Below, piece after piece: positions 12,092-23,517 of a stretch of DNA of 64,000 bases. The stretch's first letter is position 1. The number at the start of each line of letters is the position of its first letter. This DNA is from Pristionchus mayeri (lineage: Eukaryota; Nematoda; Chromadorea; Rhabditida; Neodiplogasteridae). Made by a program: the position numbers and the translations under genes. A model generated the notes under the pieces. It ran no database searches. It worked only from the letters and a program-made list of their open reading frames with translations, and was not told the origin of the DNA. The DNA lies in NCBI GenBank assembly GCA_036245805.1, contig BTRK01000003.1, positions 35,605,215 through 35,669,214 of the forward strand, written 5' to 3'.

Positions 12092-13193
12092 ATGTCCTCC
12101 TCCTCCTCCTCCTCCTACCATCCTCCTCCCTTCGCTGCGGCTGTCGTAGCCCCGCCCATTTCTGCACCCGAGTCGAGAGCTACGAGTCAGACACCAGTCG
12201 AGCAGAAAGTGAGTAATATTAATAAATTCATTCATTATACATTTTTAAACAAACCAATAAAATAACGGAAAATGCGCTGTGTTGTACTGAAATTGCATGT
12301 AAAAATCATTTATTCACTTTCAAATGCCATTTACTGAGTTCTAAGTTATCATGTTGTCTCTCAATTGATCTTTGATCTTTCATATTTTCAGCCTGAAGTC
12401 TGCACCATTTCCTTCACGGGCGCGAGTGCAGCCCGGAATTCGTCGCGCCAGGCGCCCGCTCTCGACCTCTTCCAGAACAATTTCTCCCAGGATGGTGAGC
12501 ATTTTATTTTCATATTCTCATGGCTAAATTTTAATAAAAATTGAAAAAAATATCACAACTGCGTATTTTTCTTCTTCCAGTTACTTATAAGTAATAAATT
12601 ACTAATAATAAATTAATAATTTAATAATTTATAATAAATTATTCTAAAATGTATAATATATATTTTACAGACTTCCCGGAGCCGTACGAGTGCATGCAGT
12701 GCGGTGAGGGATTCCGACACAAGTGCACACTGACTCTCCACGAGCGACGTCACTCCGGTCGGTGATGAATATTTTTTCGGAACTACTTTGATGATTGGTC
12801 CAATTTTACAATTTTATTTCTGAATAATACGAAATTGTGTAGAATTATAAAAAAAAAATTTAAATTACAAAATAATAATTTAGGCAGCGCGAAGATCATG
12901 CGTCCGTTCGCGTGCGACCACTGCAGACGCAGATTCGCGCAGAAGGGGCATCTCGTCCGACACCTAGGCACTCATGAAGGTGCGATTTTTTTGAATATAT
13001 TCAGGTACAAATTGAGTTCATAAAACGTATTGCTTTCTGATTATTGATTGGGAAATTCTCTTGAAAACGGACGTCATAAGAAAGATTTTTAATTTTTTTT
13101 TAAATTTTCACAAAAATTTCTGCAGCACCCGAGCTGCAGTGCGATGCTGCGCAGCCCAAGCCGACACTGTGGCGCACATTCGATGCCGAGTGA
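12092..13193 (+). CDS. Small C2H2 zinc-finger protein, two fingers (unit A)
   Basis: Five exons in consistent phase: 12092-12208, 12392-12494, 12671-12757, 12884-12979, 13126-13193; 156 aa. The N-terminus is Ser/Pro/Ala-rich and low complexity. Finger 1 (C-x2-C-x12-H-x3-H, YECMQCGEGF...HERRH) is in exon 3 and finger 2 (FACDHCRRRF...HLGTH) in exon 4, one finger per exon, with a TGA at 13191. Two tandem classical fingers suggest a nuclear sequence-specific DNA-binding protein, but the target is unknown. The ATG lies 14 bp after TCGCCAG, which could be a trans-splice acceptor; the frame is open further upstream, so additional 5' exons cannot be excluded. AATAAA occurs about 20 bp after the stop. 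Donors are GTGAG or GTCGG/GTGCG type. Confidence 0.85.
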
Positions 13194-13261
13194 AGTACAG
13201 TCTCCCGATTGCCAATAAATATTTGGAGAATATTGTACATTGTACATTTGACCATCTAAGT

Positions 13262-13963
13262 TAGGGAGAGAGGAAGGGAGAGAAGGGGGCGGAAAAGGGG
13301 TGAGGGTACGGGATAGATAAAGGGAGAGAGAAGGGGAAAGGTGTTTAGGCAAAGGGGTAGGGGGGTGAAGGGGAGGAAAAGGGGAGAGGTGGATAAGGAG
13401 AGAGAAGGGAAGGAAAAGGCATAGGTGGATAGGCAGAGAGAAGAGGGGGGGAGGGGTGATTTGTAGGGGAGAGAGAAAGGGAAAAAGAAGTGGAGGAAAG
13501 GAGTGAGGGTAGGGAAGAGAGAAAGAGAGAGAGAGAATTAAGAGGTGTTTAGGGAGAGGGGTAGGAGAGGGAGAGAAGGTGAGGCATTTCGGGGGACATG
13601 AGAGTGGGGGAGATGGTAAGGGAGAGAAACAGGGGAAAGGATAAGAGACAGGGGAAGATGGAGTGATATTGATAGGAAGGAAAGGAAGATGGGAAAGGGG
13701 GGGAGGGCGGAGGCGAAACGGGTAGGTGGAGTGGTGGGTAGAGAGAGGGGCACCAGAGAAGGAGAGGGGAGAGGACTAGGCAGATGGATAGTGGGAAAGT
13801 TTTATAGGGAGATTGGGAGATGAAGATGGAGACGATGGTAGGGAGAGGAGAGTAGAGAGGGGGGGGGGGTGAAGAAAGAGAGAGCTGAGGAGGAGCAATA
13901 GACGGAGTGGTGGTTGGGAAGAGCGGGGGGGGGGGGGGGAGATGCCGACGGTGAGAGAGATGG
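13262..13963. repeat. Polypurine (GA-rich) low-complexity tract (unit A)
   Basis: About 700 bp with almost only G and A on plus, in imperfect GGGAGAGA and GGGGAGG blocks and several pure G runs (13861-13869, 13925-13939). The reverse strand gives long Pro/Ser/Leu ORFs that are composition artefacts. It separates the zinc-finger gene from the secreted-protein gene. G-run lengths differ between units. Confidence 0.95.
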
Positions 13964-14511
13964 AGATGGGGTACTGTATATTTGTGTGCTATTCTGTCGT
14001 ATACGTGCAATGTTTACGTGAAAAATTCACGAAAACAATTTAATTGAATCAAATCAATTTGATCAACTCAATTTGCATCCATTATCCAATATTGACGAGT
14101 GACCTTCTCTTCTCCCCTCCCCTCATTTCTGCCTTTTCACTCCGCGCCAAGAGGTCGACTGGATGGACGAGCAATGAGGTATCGACTCACCTCCCTTTTC
14201 AGATTCAAAATCGATGGCACGGACCTTCCTTGTTCCTTAACCTACCCATTTTTCACTGATTTTGTCATCTCTCTTCGTTTTAGGGTTTTGGATTTAGATT
14301 TTATTTTCTTTCCAATTTGTGAAAGATCAGAGATCATTCACTTGCGACTATCATTTTTTTATATTATGCTATTATCTCTTGGTTTCTTGCTGAATTGAGT
14401 TTTTGAAAAAAAACCGTCCGTTTTCTCCTTCATCGATAGTATAAAATATTATATTATAGTTTCTTGATAAAATCAACAAGATAATTTAAAATAAACCTAA
14501 ATTCCAGGACG

Positions 14512-15191
14512 ATGCTCATCTCACTCGTGCTAATCGTCTCGCTGGGGCAGATTGTGGCCGGGAATCTGGAACCGACGCCGTTCAATGTATCAGAATGCGG
14601 CGACAAGCCACCATCTCGATACGTGAGTTCGAGTGGTGCACACTTCAAAAGCGGCACTTCTCGGATAGTTGACCTACTCCCCCCCCCTTTTCTTGTTCCC
14701 TGAGTTTCGGTCGCTACTCGCCTGTGATTTGGAGGGGATGCACAATGATATGAGGGGGATGGGCCGACAATCTCAGAAGTGACTAAAGATCAGCGCAGTG
14801 GTCGTCTGAACACGTTTAATTACAGAGGTGCTTTGCACTGGACATGTGCACTGATACGAATCTGAAAGGACAGCCTGTGGGACAAAGCAAAGTGAAAGAA
14901 ATAAAAGCTGGCGATACTATACTTGATGATTGTCCAGGAATATTACGCTATCAGTGAGCTAGTTATTTAGCATTAAGCATAACGTTTTGATTCAGTTTGT
15001 ATACACTGAGTAGAATATACGTGATTATCGAAAGCCTGCAACCGTTGGACAAGATAAAATCGATCATATTCAAAGTGGATGGCACCAGCGGCAGAAAGAG
15101 AAAGGCCGAGTTTTCTTGTACTGCTGATACGTCTAAAAATGAAATGAAAGGATTTACACTATACCCATGTGTAAAACCGGGAAATTCCTAA
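14512..15191 (+). CDS. Small secreted six-cysteine protein, family unknown (unit A)
   Basis: Three exons, 14512-14622, 14826-14953 and 14996-15191, give 144 aa with consistent phases and canonical GT-AG introns. Residues 1-17 (MLISLVLIVSLGQIVAG) are a classic signal peptide. The mature part has six cysteines (contexts SECG, YRCF, DMCT, DDCP, FSCT, YPCV), which could form three disulfides, and no second membrane segment. I do not recognise the fold. The ATG is 5 bp after AAATTCCAG in an AT-rich leader, the arrangement expected for a trans-spliced nematode mRNA. It converges on the formin relic to its right. Between 15192 and 15612 only an isolated 58-codon open stretch is seen. Confidence 0.75.
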
Positions 15192-15612
15192 AAGACGGCT
15201 CTGGGGCCAATCGCCTACAAATTTCAAAATATCTCGTCTAGGATATTATTCCATCATAATATGGTCTAGATCAGGACACCTTTTTGCAAATTGTTCCTGA
15301 AGGGGCTCTTTTTCATTCACTGACTCATGATACACGTGATATAAAAACTGACTGATTACTTATTTTTAATTTTCATAAGGAATTCATCGAGTCATTTGGG
15401 ACACCTCAACTGGAAATGATGAGCGTGAAACCGGTAACAAAACATTCGTACTATGATAGGGTTACAAATTCTCTCTGCTATTTTCGACCCTACTTAATTG
15501 ACTTCGAGAGTAGCACGGTATCTTCTATACACGTTTTCTCCACTCGACCGGTATAGAAGGTAAGTATGATAGAATAAAGTAAAGATTTTTTTGTATTTTT
15601 TGACTCTTCTAC

Positions 15613-17775
15613 CTTAGCCGGGTTTCTCTCCGTCTCCATCGCACTCAGGTAGTCTTCGAGGTTGGCCGAAGAAGTGACGGAAGACGACTCGGGAAGGACC
15701 GAACGACGACGATTCGAAGTGAGATTCTGAGAAGGAGAACTGATTTTTATTTCGATAATTGTTTTTCAACATAAATACATCATGGGAATCTGAGTAGGGT
15801 ACTCAGGTTCTGAGTAGGAACACTGTTTTGTTATCGCACTCATAGTTCCAAGGAAATTGCCATAAGAATGAGATTCAGTGTCTTTGCAAGACATTCTTTC
15901 TAACCCATCTGTTCGGTAAAAAACGCATAATAATAAAGAGAGTCATTGAAAAGTCAATCCTAGTTCTCACCTTTCGATTATCCCTGAGCAGCAGACATTC
16001 CAACGTGGATTCATGGAGGGAGCGAAGATCCTGCTTTGACGAAGTACTTTCGTGCTGTAGAGAGCAATGATCATTGACTCGAGAATCTTGATTATAATCT
16101 CTTCGTTGCTGTTGGAAATTCATCATTGGAGCTGATATTTTTGTTGCAGAAAACAGCCAAAAAAGCTATTGTCGCAAGCAAATTGCTTTGCTCATATAAA
16201 TTTCGTGAAACAAATAATTCAATGGTGAAATGTCTGCCTGTTAACTTCTCTGTTTTTCTATTCACATTTCTAACACAATCATCAGCTGCAGCCCACCTCG
16301 CCTTCTGCAGTAGTGAGTTGTCCGACTGGCTGGCGTGCACGCTGCGCGTCGTTGCTGCTGCGACTGCTGCAGAGACCGCACGGGCTGCACGCGCCTCATT
16401 CTCCTGAATTATCATGCTATAACACACTATCTGAGAAAATCAACATATTTCTTCAGCGACTTGGCACAGGCCGAAAATTAGAATTCATTCTGACTTCACC
16501 AGTAGGTCGTCCTCGACGAGGGTAACCGACAAGCATCGCCAGATTTTCGATCCGCATCCGCGCGTTCGCGGGCGCGGATTTTGAAAAATTGACTACGGTA
16601 GCTTCTAGATGTTGTAATCGACTCGTATCACTGCGGCGGTAGGGGCGCTGCATCCCTTGACAAATTCTAAGACTTTTTTACTTCGGGGAGTTTTTCGATC
16701 AGATTCCATATAACTCCGGAAATCGATAATTTCACTTTTATTTCGTACATGAATGCAATTCCCCAGAAATTTTCGAACAACTTCCACAAATTTTATTGCT
16801 GATCGAGATTCTGCTTGAGCAGGTACATCCTTCAGGTGAAAGGCGCGAATTAAAAATTCCACTAAGTTGGCCAAAATGAATTACGAATCAATTATGGTGT
16901 AATTTTTGGGTTACTGTAAGCGAGTGCAAAAGTTGGACGACTTTTTCCAATTGGTGAAATACAATCTTAAATCGATTTTCAAGATATATTACACCGATTG
17001 GGAAAAGTCGTCCAACTTGTGCACTCACTTACAGTCACCCCAAAATTACACCATAATTGATTCATAATTCATTTTGACCAACTTAGTGGAATTTTTAATT
17101 CGCGCCTTTCACCTGAAGGATGTACCTGCTCAAGCAGAATCTCGATCAGCAATAAAATTTGTGGAAGTTGTTCGAAAATTTCTGGGGAATTGCATTCATG
17201 TCCGAAATAAAAGTGGAATTATTGATTTCCGGAGTTATATGGAATCTGATCGAAAAACTCCCCGAAGTAAAAAAAGTCTTAGAATTTGTCAAGGAATGCA
17301 GCGCCCCTACCGCCGCAGTGATACGAGTCGATTACAACATTTAGAAGCTACCGTAGTCAATTTTTCAAAATCCGCGCCCGCGAACGCGCGGATGCGGATC
17401 GAAAATCTGGCGATGCTTGTCGGTTACCCTCGTCGAGGCCGACCTACTGGTGAAGTCAGAAGGAATTCTAATTTTCGGCCTGTGCCAAGTCTATTCCGAT
17501 TCTGTCGGATATTGTGTTCTATAAATTCGTCATCGTCGCAAATGGGAGGTCACTTCTTGAACTCTCTCTACGAAGAGAGTGAAAAATGTTTTGGAGGCTA
17601 ACGAAAAATGACACACCTCTAACACAGATGTAGCAAATGTTTGATGTTTTGTAAAAGTGTTTGTTTATAAAAAATCTAACAACCCACTTTGGCGGCGACG
17701 CTCAGTCTCGGTACGAAGTGAGCGACGATCTTCAGCGTATCTTCTGTCTTCAGAGAATCGTCGCAGAAGTGGCAT
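15613..17775 (-). pseudogene. Four-exon formin fragment, frameshifted (unit A)
   Basis: Four minus-strand exons match exons 17-20 of the formin at 36362-47777: 17688-17775 (CHFCDDSLKTEDTLK..., end of FH2), 16297-16403 (ENEARAARAVSAAV...), 15971-16054 and 15613-15726 (NLTSNRRRSVLPESSS...). Protein differences of roughly 5-10 percent show this copying is much older than the 16.7 kb duplication. The third matching exon is 7 bp shorter than the parent (84 versus 91 bp), which shifts the frame. No flanking formin exons are present. A 1.1 kb foldback (16420-17520) sits in what was an 80-bp intron. It has no start and is not expected to make a formin. Confidence 0.88.
16420..17520. mobile_element. 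Foldback element family 2, full-length (unit A)
   Basis: A 1.1 kb inverted repeat with about 540-bp arms and its centre near 16970. Outer ends are AACACACTATCTGAGAAAATC on the left and the related complement GATATTGTGTTCTATA on the right, flanked by TATA-like sequence. Internal landmarks (CGGCGGTAGGGGCGCTGC, GGATGCGGATCGAAAATCTGG) identify the same family as 8558-9469 and 63518-63742. Mirror ORFs of 66-175 codons arise from the arms and are not considered genes. Confidence 0.88.
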
Positions 17776-18818
17776 CTGAAGGCTTAAGATTTCATTCAAT
17801 TAAGGTTGACCTTAGCAATCGAGTGGGTGATCATCGATTGGGAAACGGTAGCCAATCGGTTATTGATTTTTTTGCATCGAGCTTTTCCTGGAACAACTAT
17901 TCTTTATATATCGTATGGAAATTTGAGAGATTTGTGAAGCATATATGTTCGTCCATGGCATGATCAACAACAATCCGTTTCAAAATTTCTCTGCGAATTG
18001 CATTTGGTTCTCATCGGTTCTCAGAAAGCGCTAAAAGACGGTCGCGTTCGCCAATTATTGAGCCGCGATTATCGACCTGGTTTACGGTTGGCACTCGATT
18101 ATTGATTGTTTATTATTATACGACCGAAACTCGGGACGATACTAATAAGTGGCCAATTCTGCAAAAAAAAAATCAAAACAACCCTTCACATCAACCATTT
18201 TCTGCATCTGAACATTTTATTTTTTAATATTAATTCCATGCAATTTACAATGAGTTCTTCCCATCCACGTCCCAACCCTTCTCGTTTTTAAAAATTGAAA
18301 TACAAATCACATGAGCCAATAGGGTATATTTGGTAATTTTTGGGAGATCGTGAATATGGAGTAGCCCCAGGAATGAGGAAGGGCGGGGAATCGAACACCC
18401 AAAGATATGCGTAGTAGGCTCGCAATAAATGCAGTTTGCCGATGGGATTGAAGTTGAGAGCAAATCAATAAACACAAATAAATGGATATCAAAGAAATTT
18501 GAGTAGACAGTTTTTGTTACTTTTCTCGTTCCTCTTCTCCATTTATTGAAAGAAGTAGCCTTTGTTGATTGTTATTTCGTGCTCACGAGTACTTTCGACA
18601 AGAGTTAGTTTTAAAAATCATTTTTTTAGATTTTTGAACTCTGACGTAATCAATTTTAGTTCATGAGTCTCGAAGCCGATTCGACTGCAGCTCAATTTGG
18701 ATGATCCCAAATATTTATTGTATTATAATATGCAAGAAGAAGAACATGAAATCGAGTAAATATGGCGGAGCAGACAGAAATTAATTGTCTGAAACATAAA
18801 GTAAAATTCTACTCTGAT
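17776..18818. other. No gene seen; right end of unit A
   Basis: AT-rich sequence between the formin relic and the duplication junction (unit B equivalent 34469-35512). Short ORFs here lack splice partners. The 61-codon plus-strand frame beginning at 35455 spans the right edge of unit B and is broken at the unit A junction. Confidence 0.6.
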
Positions 18819-18986
18819 TACGGTATCGGTATACGATATATATTGGTACAGTATGATCGATTGGGTACGGTACTAAGTCTTGACCTTCCATGACATGCCT
18901 ACTGATTTTCACCATGACCTATACATGCCTTGCGCAGCGCCCCACATGTGGGTGCCTGCGTAGTACCCCCCCCCCCCTCCCCCCCG
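18819..18986. mobile_element. Half foldback element left at the duplication junction
   Basis: This is the distal 168 bp of the right arm of the foldback at 1541-2287, ending in the same C run. Its partner arm is absent because the duplication started inside the element. It marks the exact unit A/unit B junction. Confidence 0.9.
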
Positions 18987-21402
18987 CCGCTGGCGTGGAC
19001 ACCTATGCTGTATACTTATCATTTTTTAAACTTTTGCTTCTCTAACTACTAAACAATTACCTCTCTCAGGTCACTGTTGATTCCTTTCACTAGGTGCCAG
19101 AAGTCAAGAGAGTGTCTAATTTTGGAGAAGAGTGGATCCGTTCTTAACCTTTTGCCGATTTTAGCGTCGTTGTCAGAAGTAACACTTCTTATCTAGGAAG
19201 GCATAGCATTAGTCATGGTTCATTACTGCTTAGTAGTTAGTCCTGAATTGTGATAGCTGACCGTAAAGACTTTCGACAATAATATCTTCAGCCCTCGCTT
19301 CACTCCCTCTTTCTCCATCCGCCCACTCACCCCATCTGGAATGTTTACCACTTGTAATCAACTCATTGCTACTAATATCAACTAACACTACCTATTCCCT
19401 TCATGTCCTTGTGCATGTTGACTGCTTTTACAACTAGGTTCGTGGCAAGATCAATGATGCTCTTGGTGTTATTCCGTGAAGTGAACCCTCGTGTACCGTA
19501 CCGACCATCGACAGCCACATCGATTCCTCTTTTCTAAACAGTTCAAACTCGATTAAGAATTTTTGAATTTATACTGACACCAAGTGATTTGTATGATTAA
19601 CTAAGTTTACAGTCTGATATTCCAGAGTCGAGAAGAGGCTCGCTCATCTCAATGCAGCACCGGCAGGAGCACTATGAGGTTATGAGGGGAGGGAGGGGTA
19701 TATTAGTAAGTACCGTATCCCCTCATGGGCATTTTTCAGGAACGGGCCGAGGTATGCGGCCGGGGGACTGCACTCTTTTGCTTTTGCTTTTGAGGTAAGC
19801 CAAAGTTTAAATAACAAATTTGATTGAAACCATGAAATCTCTGACCCCGCTGACATTCCTGACCGTCTCCTCGACCAGCTTCTCGTGTCTCTCGTGGACC
19901 GTATCTACAGCTGGTATCACAACCTCTGCCAGATGCGATTTGAGAGTGTTGTAGCATGGAAGGGCGACTCCGAATTCTTTCCCCATGTCGAGAAATCTCT
20001 GAATTTCACAATGGGGTTCATATTACTTTAGACATAGTGTATCTATTATGATCTAATCGTCAATAGGCATATGCTAACCGGAACGGATACTGCAGTCGTG
20101 TGAAGGGTCGTAGATAGTTTGAGGTTACCCTCGAAATATCCCTCGATCTGTTCTTGGGAGGACCACTTCACAATCCGCTCACACACATTACAAAACCATT
20201 CCAGACAGAGGGCGGATCCGACACACCACGAGCGGAAGGATCCGGCTCGGATCTCGGCGGCGCCACACTCACGACAACGTTTGAAGAGGGGGAGAAGGGA
20301 CGACTTGGACACCAAGTAGAAAGTGTTTCCATCTTGTATTGTCGGCCCGTTTTCTTCCACTTCGTTGTCCGATGTTGCCTCAGTGCACATCGTTTCTTGA
20401 GATGGTGCGTATGACTGAATTTCGATTTTCATTGTGTCCAAAACGATCCAAAGTACCTAGGCGATAGGGATGGCATTGCAATAAATGTACTTATTCTGCG
20501 TGCTCTCCGCACGGGTGGAAGACTATGGAGAAGGAAAATCTTTTCTTGCGATGCCATCCCTAGTATCCCCAATAGGCGATAATTCGAGGAATAGTATTAA
20601 CATCATTCAATTTTTTAAACATTTAAATCACATTGTTTTATAACTCAGAACCATTGAAATTTTATTGTATGCTATTTGTGTAGTAAAGACTAAAGTACTT
20701 TTCTAATTATATCATCTGATATCTGTCTCAACTGAATAATTTGCGTACCCCAGATTGCGCACGATGAGGAGATGGAGGTTCTGTCGGTGGATCAAACGGT
20801 AGGTCAAGCATCGCATTTGCGATGCCGTCTATGCTACCCTCGGATGGATCTTCATCCATTGTCCCACTCTGTAACATTCGTATTGTTGTTGTGACTCAAA
20901 TGCTTATTTTCGCCTCCCTAGGGCTTGTGCAAATTACCTCCTCAGGGCATGTCTGATGTTTCCATTGCCTCCCCAGGGCATACTAGAGAAACGATTGTGG
21001 CCTATATGATATAATAAAGCGTACAATACCTGTTCCCTATCCTCCCTTTCAAGCGTTGGGGCATCCGTGGATTGGTCTTCTCGCAACTGATAGGTAGCAT
21101 AACAACAAAGTAATACAACAACTGAATACTGCGGAGGTGCAGTGCGAGTATTAGAGGCACAATCGATAGATAACACTAGATCAATAGATACTCGGTAGAG
21201 GCCCTCCTCTCTTGAAGTGATTGAGACACATCCTAGGCGTCTTCCCTTCAGCGTACATCTCGGCTACTCTCTTCTCCAGCTCATCGTGCGCCTCCTCCAG
21301 TAGATTCAATCGCAGCAGCCACTCCTTCCTCTTCTCCTCCTTCTTCGGTACCGTTTTCGCGACCTCTACTTTACGTGGGCAGACAACGTATTTGAAGGGC
21401 AT
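18819..21402 (-). pseudogene. 3'-truncated copy of the THAP/Kolobok-like gene in unit B
   Basis: The seven 5' exons are repeated almost unchanged at 21192-21402, 21030-21121, 20749-20868, 20079-20414, 19846-19998, 19387-19533 and 19061-19192. The last four exons of the complete gene (KHWWKSIINH, the CESFN glutamate block and the acidic/basic tail) lie outside the duplicated unit and are missing. Left of 18819 the sequence is the AT-rich right end of unit A, with no exon in the needed phase. The predicted product keeps the THAP-like region and the first two candidate catalytic Asp residues but lacks the Glu. If transcribed it would encode a DNA-binding fragment without a full catalytic core, a shape that can act as a dominant inhibitor in other transposon families (inference). 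Confidence 0.8.
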
Positions 21403-22387
21403 CTACTAAGAGGCAATTGCACGATATACATTGACAGCAGAACACAAAATATTCTAAGTTCATTCGTGCGCAGTTGCGTTAAACTGGTTTACTAACCGCA
21501 TACATACGAACAAAAGTGATTAGCGATACAATACAAAGCAGTTTTACGTAAAATACAACAAGAATCGTTGAAAATAAACAGGAAAACAGCGGAAAATGGT
21601 TGAAGGAGTTCGAGTGCGACCAGTCCATGAAAATTTCAATCAATTCGTATCAAATACCGTAATTGCAATACCTCGACTACACGAACAGCAAATATTTTTA
21701 TTTCCCGGCTTTGTTTATTTTTAGCTTTAATAAAATTTATTTAATTTTTTTGCATTAGTGCATTGAAATGAGGGAACAAAACTGCGCAAATTGAAGCACA
21801 GTTGATTTTTGACTGGTGGGTACCTACTCTCTTCTCCAGCTCATCGTGCTCCTCCTCCAGTAGATTCAATCGCAGCAGCCACTCCTTCCTCTTCTCCTCC
21901 TTCTTCGGTACCGTTTTCGCGACCTCTACTTTACGTGGGCAGACAACGTATTTGAAGGGCATCTACTAAGAGGCAATTGCACGATATACATTGACAGCAG
22001 AACACAAACTATTCTAAGTTCATTCGTGCGCAGTTGCGTTAAACTGGTTTACTAACCGCATACATACGAACAAAAGTGATTAGCGATACAATACAAAGCA
22101 GTTTTATGTAAAATACAACAAGAATCGTTGAAAATAAACAGGAAAACAGCGGAAAATGGTTGAAGGAGTTCGAGTGCGACCAGTCCATGAAAATTTCAAT
22201 CAATTCGTATCAAATACCGTAATTGCAATACCTCGACTACACGAACAGCAAATATTTTTATTTCCCGGCTTTGTTTATTTTTAGCTTTAATAAAATTTAT
22301 TTAATTTTTTTGAATTAGTGCATTGAAATGAGGGAACAAAACTGCGCAAATTGAAGCACAGTTGATTTTTGACTGGTGGGTACCTTT
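21264..22387. repeat. 560-bp tandem duplication containing the THAP first exon (unit B)
   Basis: This is the unit B copy of 4565-5688, with the same two sub-copies (ATGs at 21402 and 21962, minus). Confidence 0.9.
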
Positions 22388-22504
22388 AAAACGTTGTAAA
22401 AGGCTCACGCTATGGGGAGTGAGAGCAGGTTGGGATGATTTTACAACAGCGAGAGAGTATATGGTATGGAGCCATGAGACTGGTGTGTGGTGGGATGAGG
22501 GTAT

Positions 22505-22939
22505 GTGCATTTAACTTTTCTGCGATTTAGTAAATCACACAATGATGCGTGGTGTGGGTATACTGTAGCGTGCATTTAACTTTTATGTGATTTAGTAAAT
22601 CACACCATGGTGCGTGGTGTGGGTATACTGTAGCGTGCATTTAACTTTTCTGCGATTTAGTAAATCACATCATGGTGTGTGGTGTGGTGGATTACGGTAG
22701 CGAGCATTTAACTTTTCTGCGATTTAGTAAATCACACAATGATGCGTGGTGTGGGTATACTGTTTCGTGCATTTAACTTTTCTGCGATTTAGTAAATCAC
22801 ACCATGGTGTGTGGTGTGGTGGGTTACGGTAGTGTGCATTTAACTTTTCTGCGATTTAGTAAATCACACCATGGTGTGTGGTGTGGTGGGTTACGGTGGC
22901 GTGCATTTAACTTTTCTGCATTTTGGGAAAATGCATTAT
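22505..22939. repeat. Minisatellite, about 7 units of 64-67 bp (unit B)
   Basis: Copy of 5806-6240 with the same unit number, followed by the same (GACA)n run at 22948-22973. Confidence 0.93.
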
Positions 22940-23517
22940 GGTGTGATGACAGACAGACAGACAGACAGACAGAATGGACATAACCTTCTTACACACTGCA
23001 TTGAAGAATAGGGCCTGCTATGGACGGCAACTAGAAATTTTGATTAAGAGAGACTAATAATCTTATCGACCAATTCGGCCTCTTTTGAAAGGGCGTACAC
23101 AATTTTCAACCACCACATGGGTAAACGCCGCTCAAGACTCGCCATACCCCACCTAGAGGGGAATTTGTTCATTCACGTGAATGAACATGACCCCCGTTCA
23201 TTCGTCCACGGCCAGTAGGTTTATGAATGGCTCGCTAAAGGTCATCACCCTACTGAGAATCTCCAGAACAATCAGGAGGGACCAGCCGATGAGGAGGTAG
23301 AAGAGGAAGGTGAAGAGGAGGAGGAGGGCGACCACCCCGAATGGTCCCTCGCAATCACACAAACAACATCTTCGTTTTAGGCTCACTCTTCGTACTATTT
23401 ATGCGCTCAATTTCAACCACTTAATCGTAAATTAAATTTTAAAAAAGTTAGTTGGCTAAAAATGGATTCCATTTCAGATCGCATCTACACCGTGCTCTTA
23501 TAGTTGCAGTTCTATTA

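Larger units (their letters stand above)
2120..18818. repeat. Unit A of a 16.7 kb tandem segmental duplication
   Basis: This sequence recurs head-to-tail from 18819 to 35512. The offset drifts from 16699 to 16693 bp through small length changes, mostly in homopolymer runs. I noticed about ten substitutions (for example near 5771, 12172, 12482, 14580, 15863, 16273 and 18167), so identity is about 99.9 percent. The left breakpoint lies inside the right arm of the foldback element 1541-2286. Both outer flanks are continuous with the unit, so only the junction at 18819 is new. Confidence 0.95.

Noticed and set aside
13538..14010. Long Pro/Ser/Leu-rich minus-strand ORFs
   Set aside because: Pure composition effect of the polypurine tract; length changes with G-run indels between units.
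15390..15560. 58-codon plus-strand open stretch after TTTTCATAAG, read as a possible extra exon of the secreted gene
   Set aside because: The secreted gene already has an in-frame stop in exon 3; alternative joining to exon 2 gives an immediate stop; no other partner exon.
17074..17601. 175-codon plus-strand ORF (unit B equivalent 33767-34294)
   Set aside because: It lies across the right arm of a foldback element and has a mirror ORF in the other arm; no domain, no splice context.
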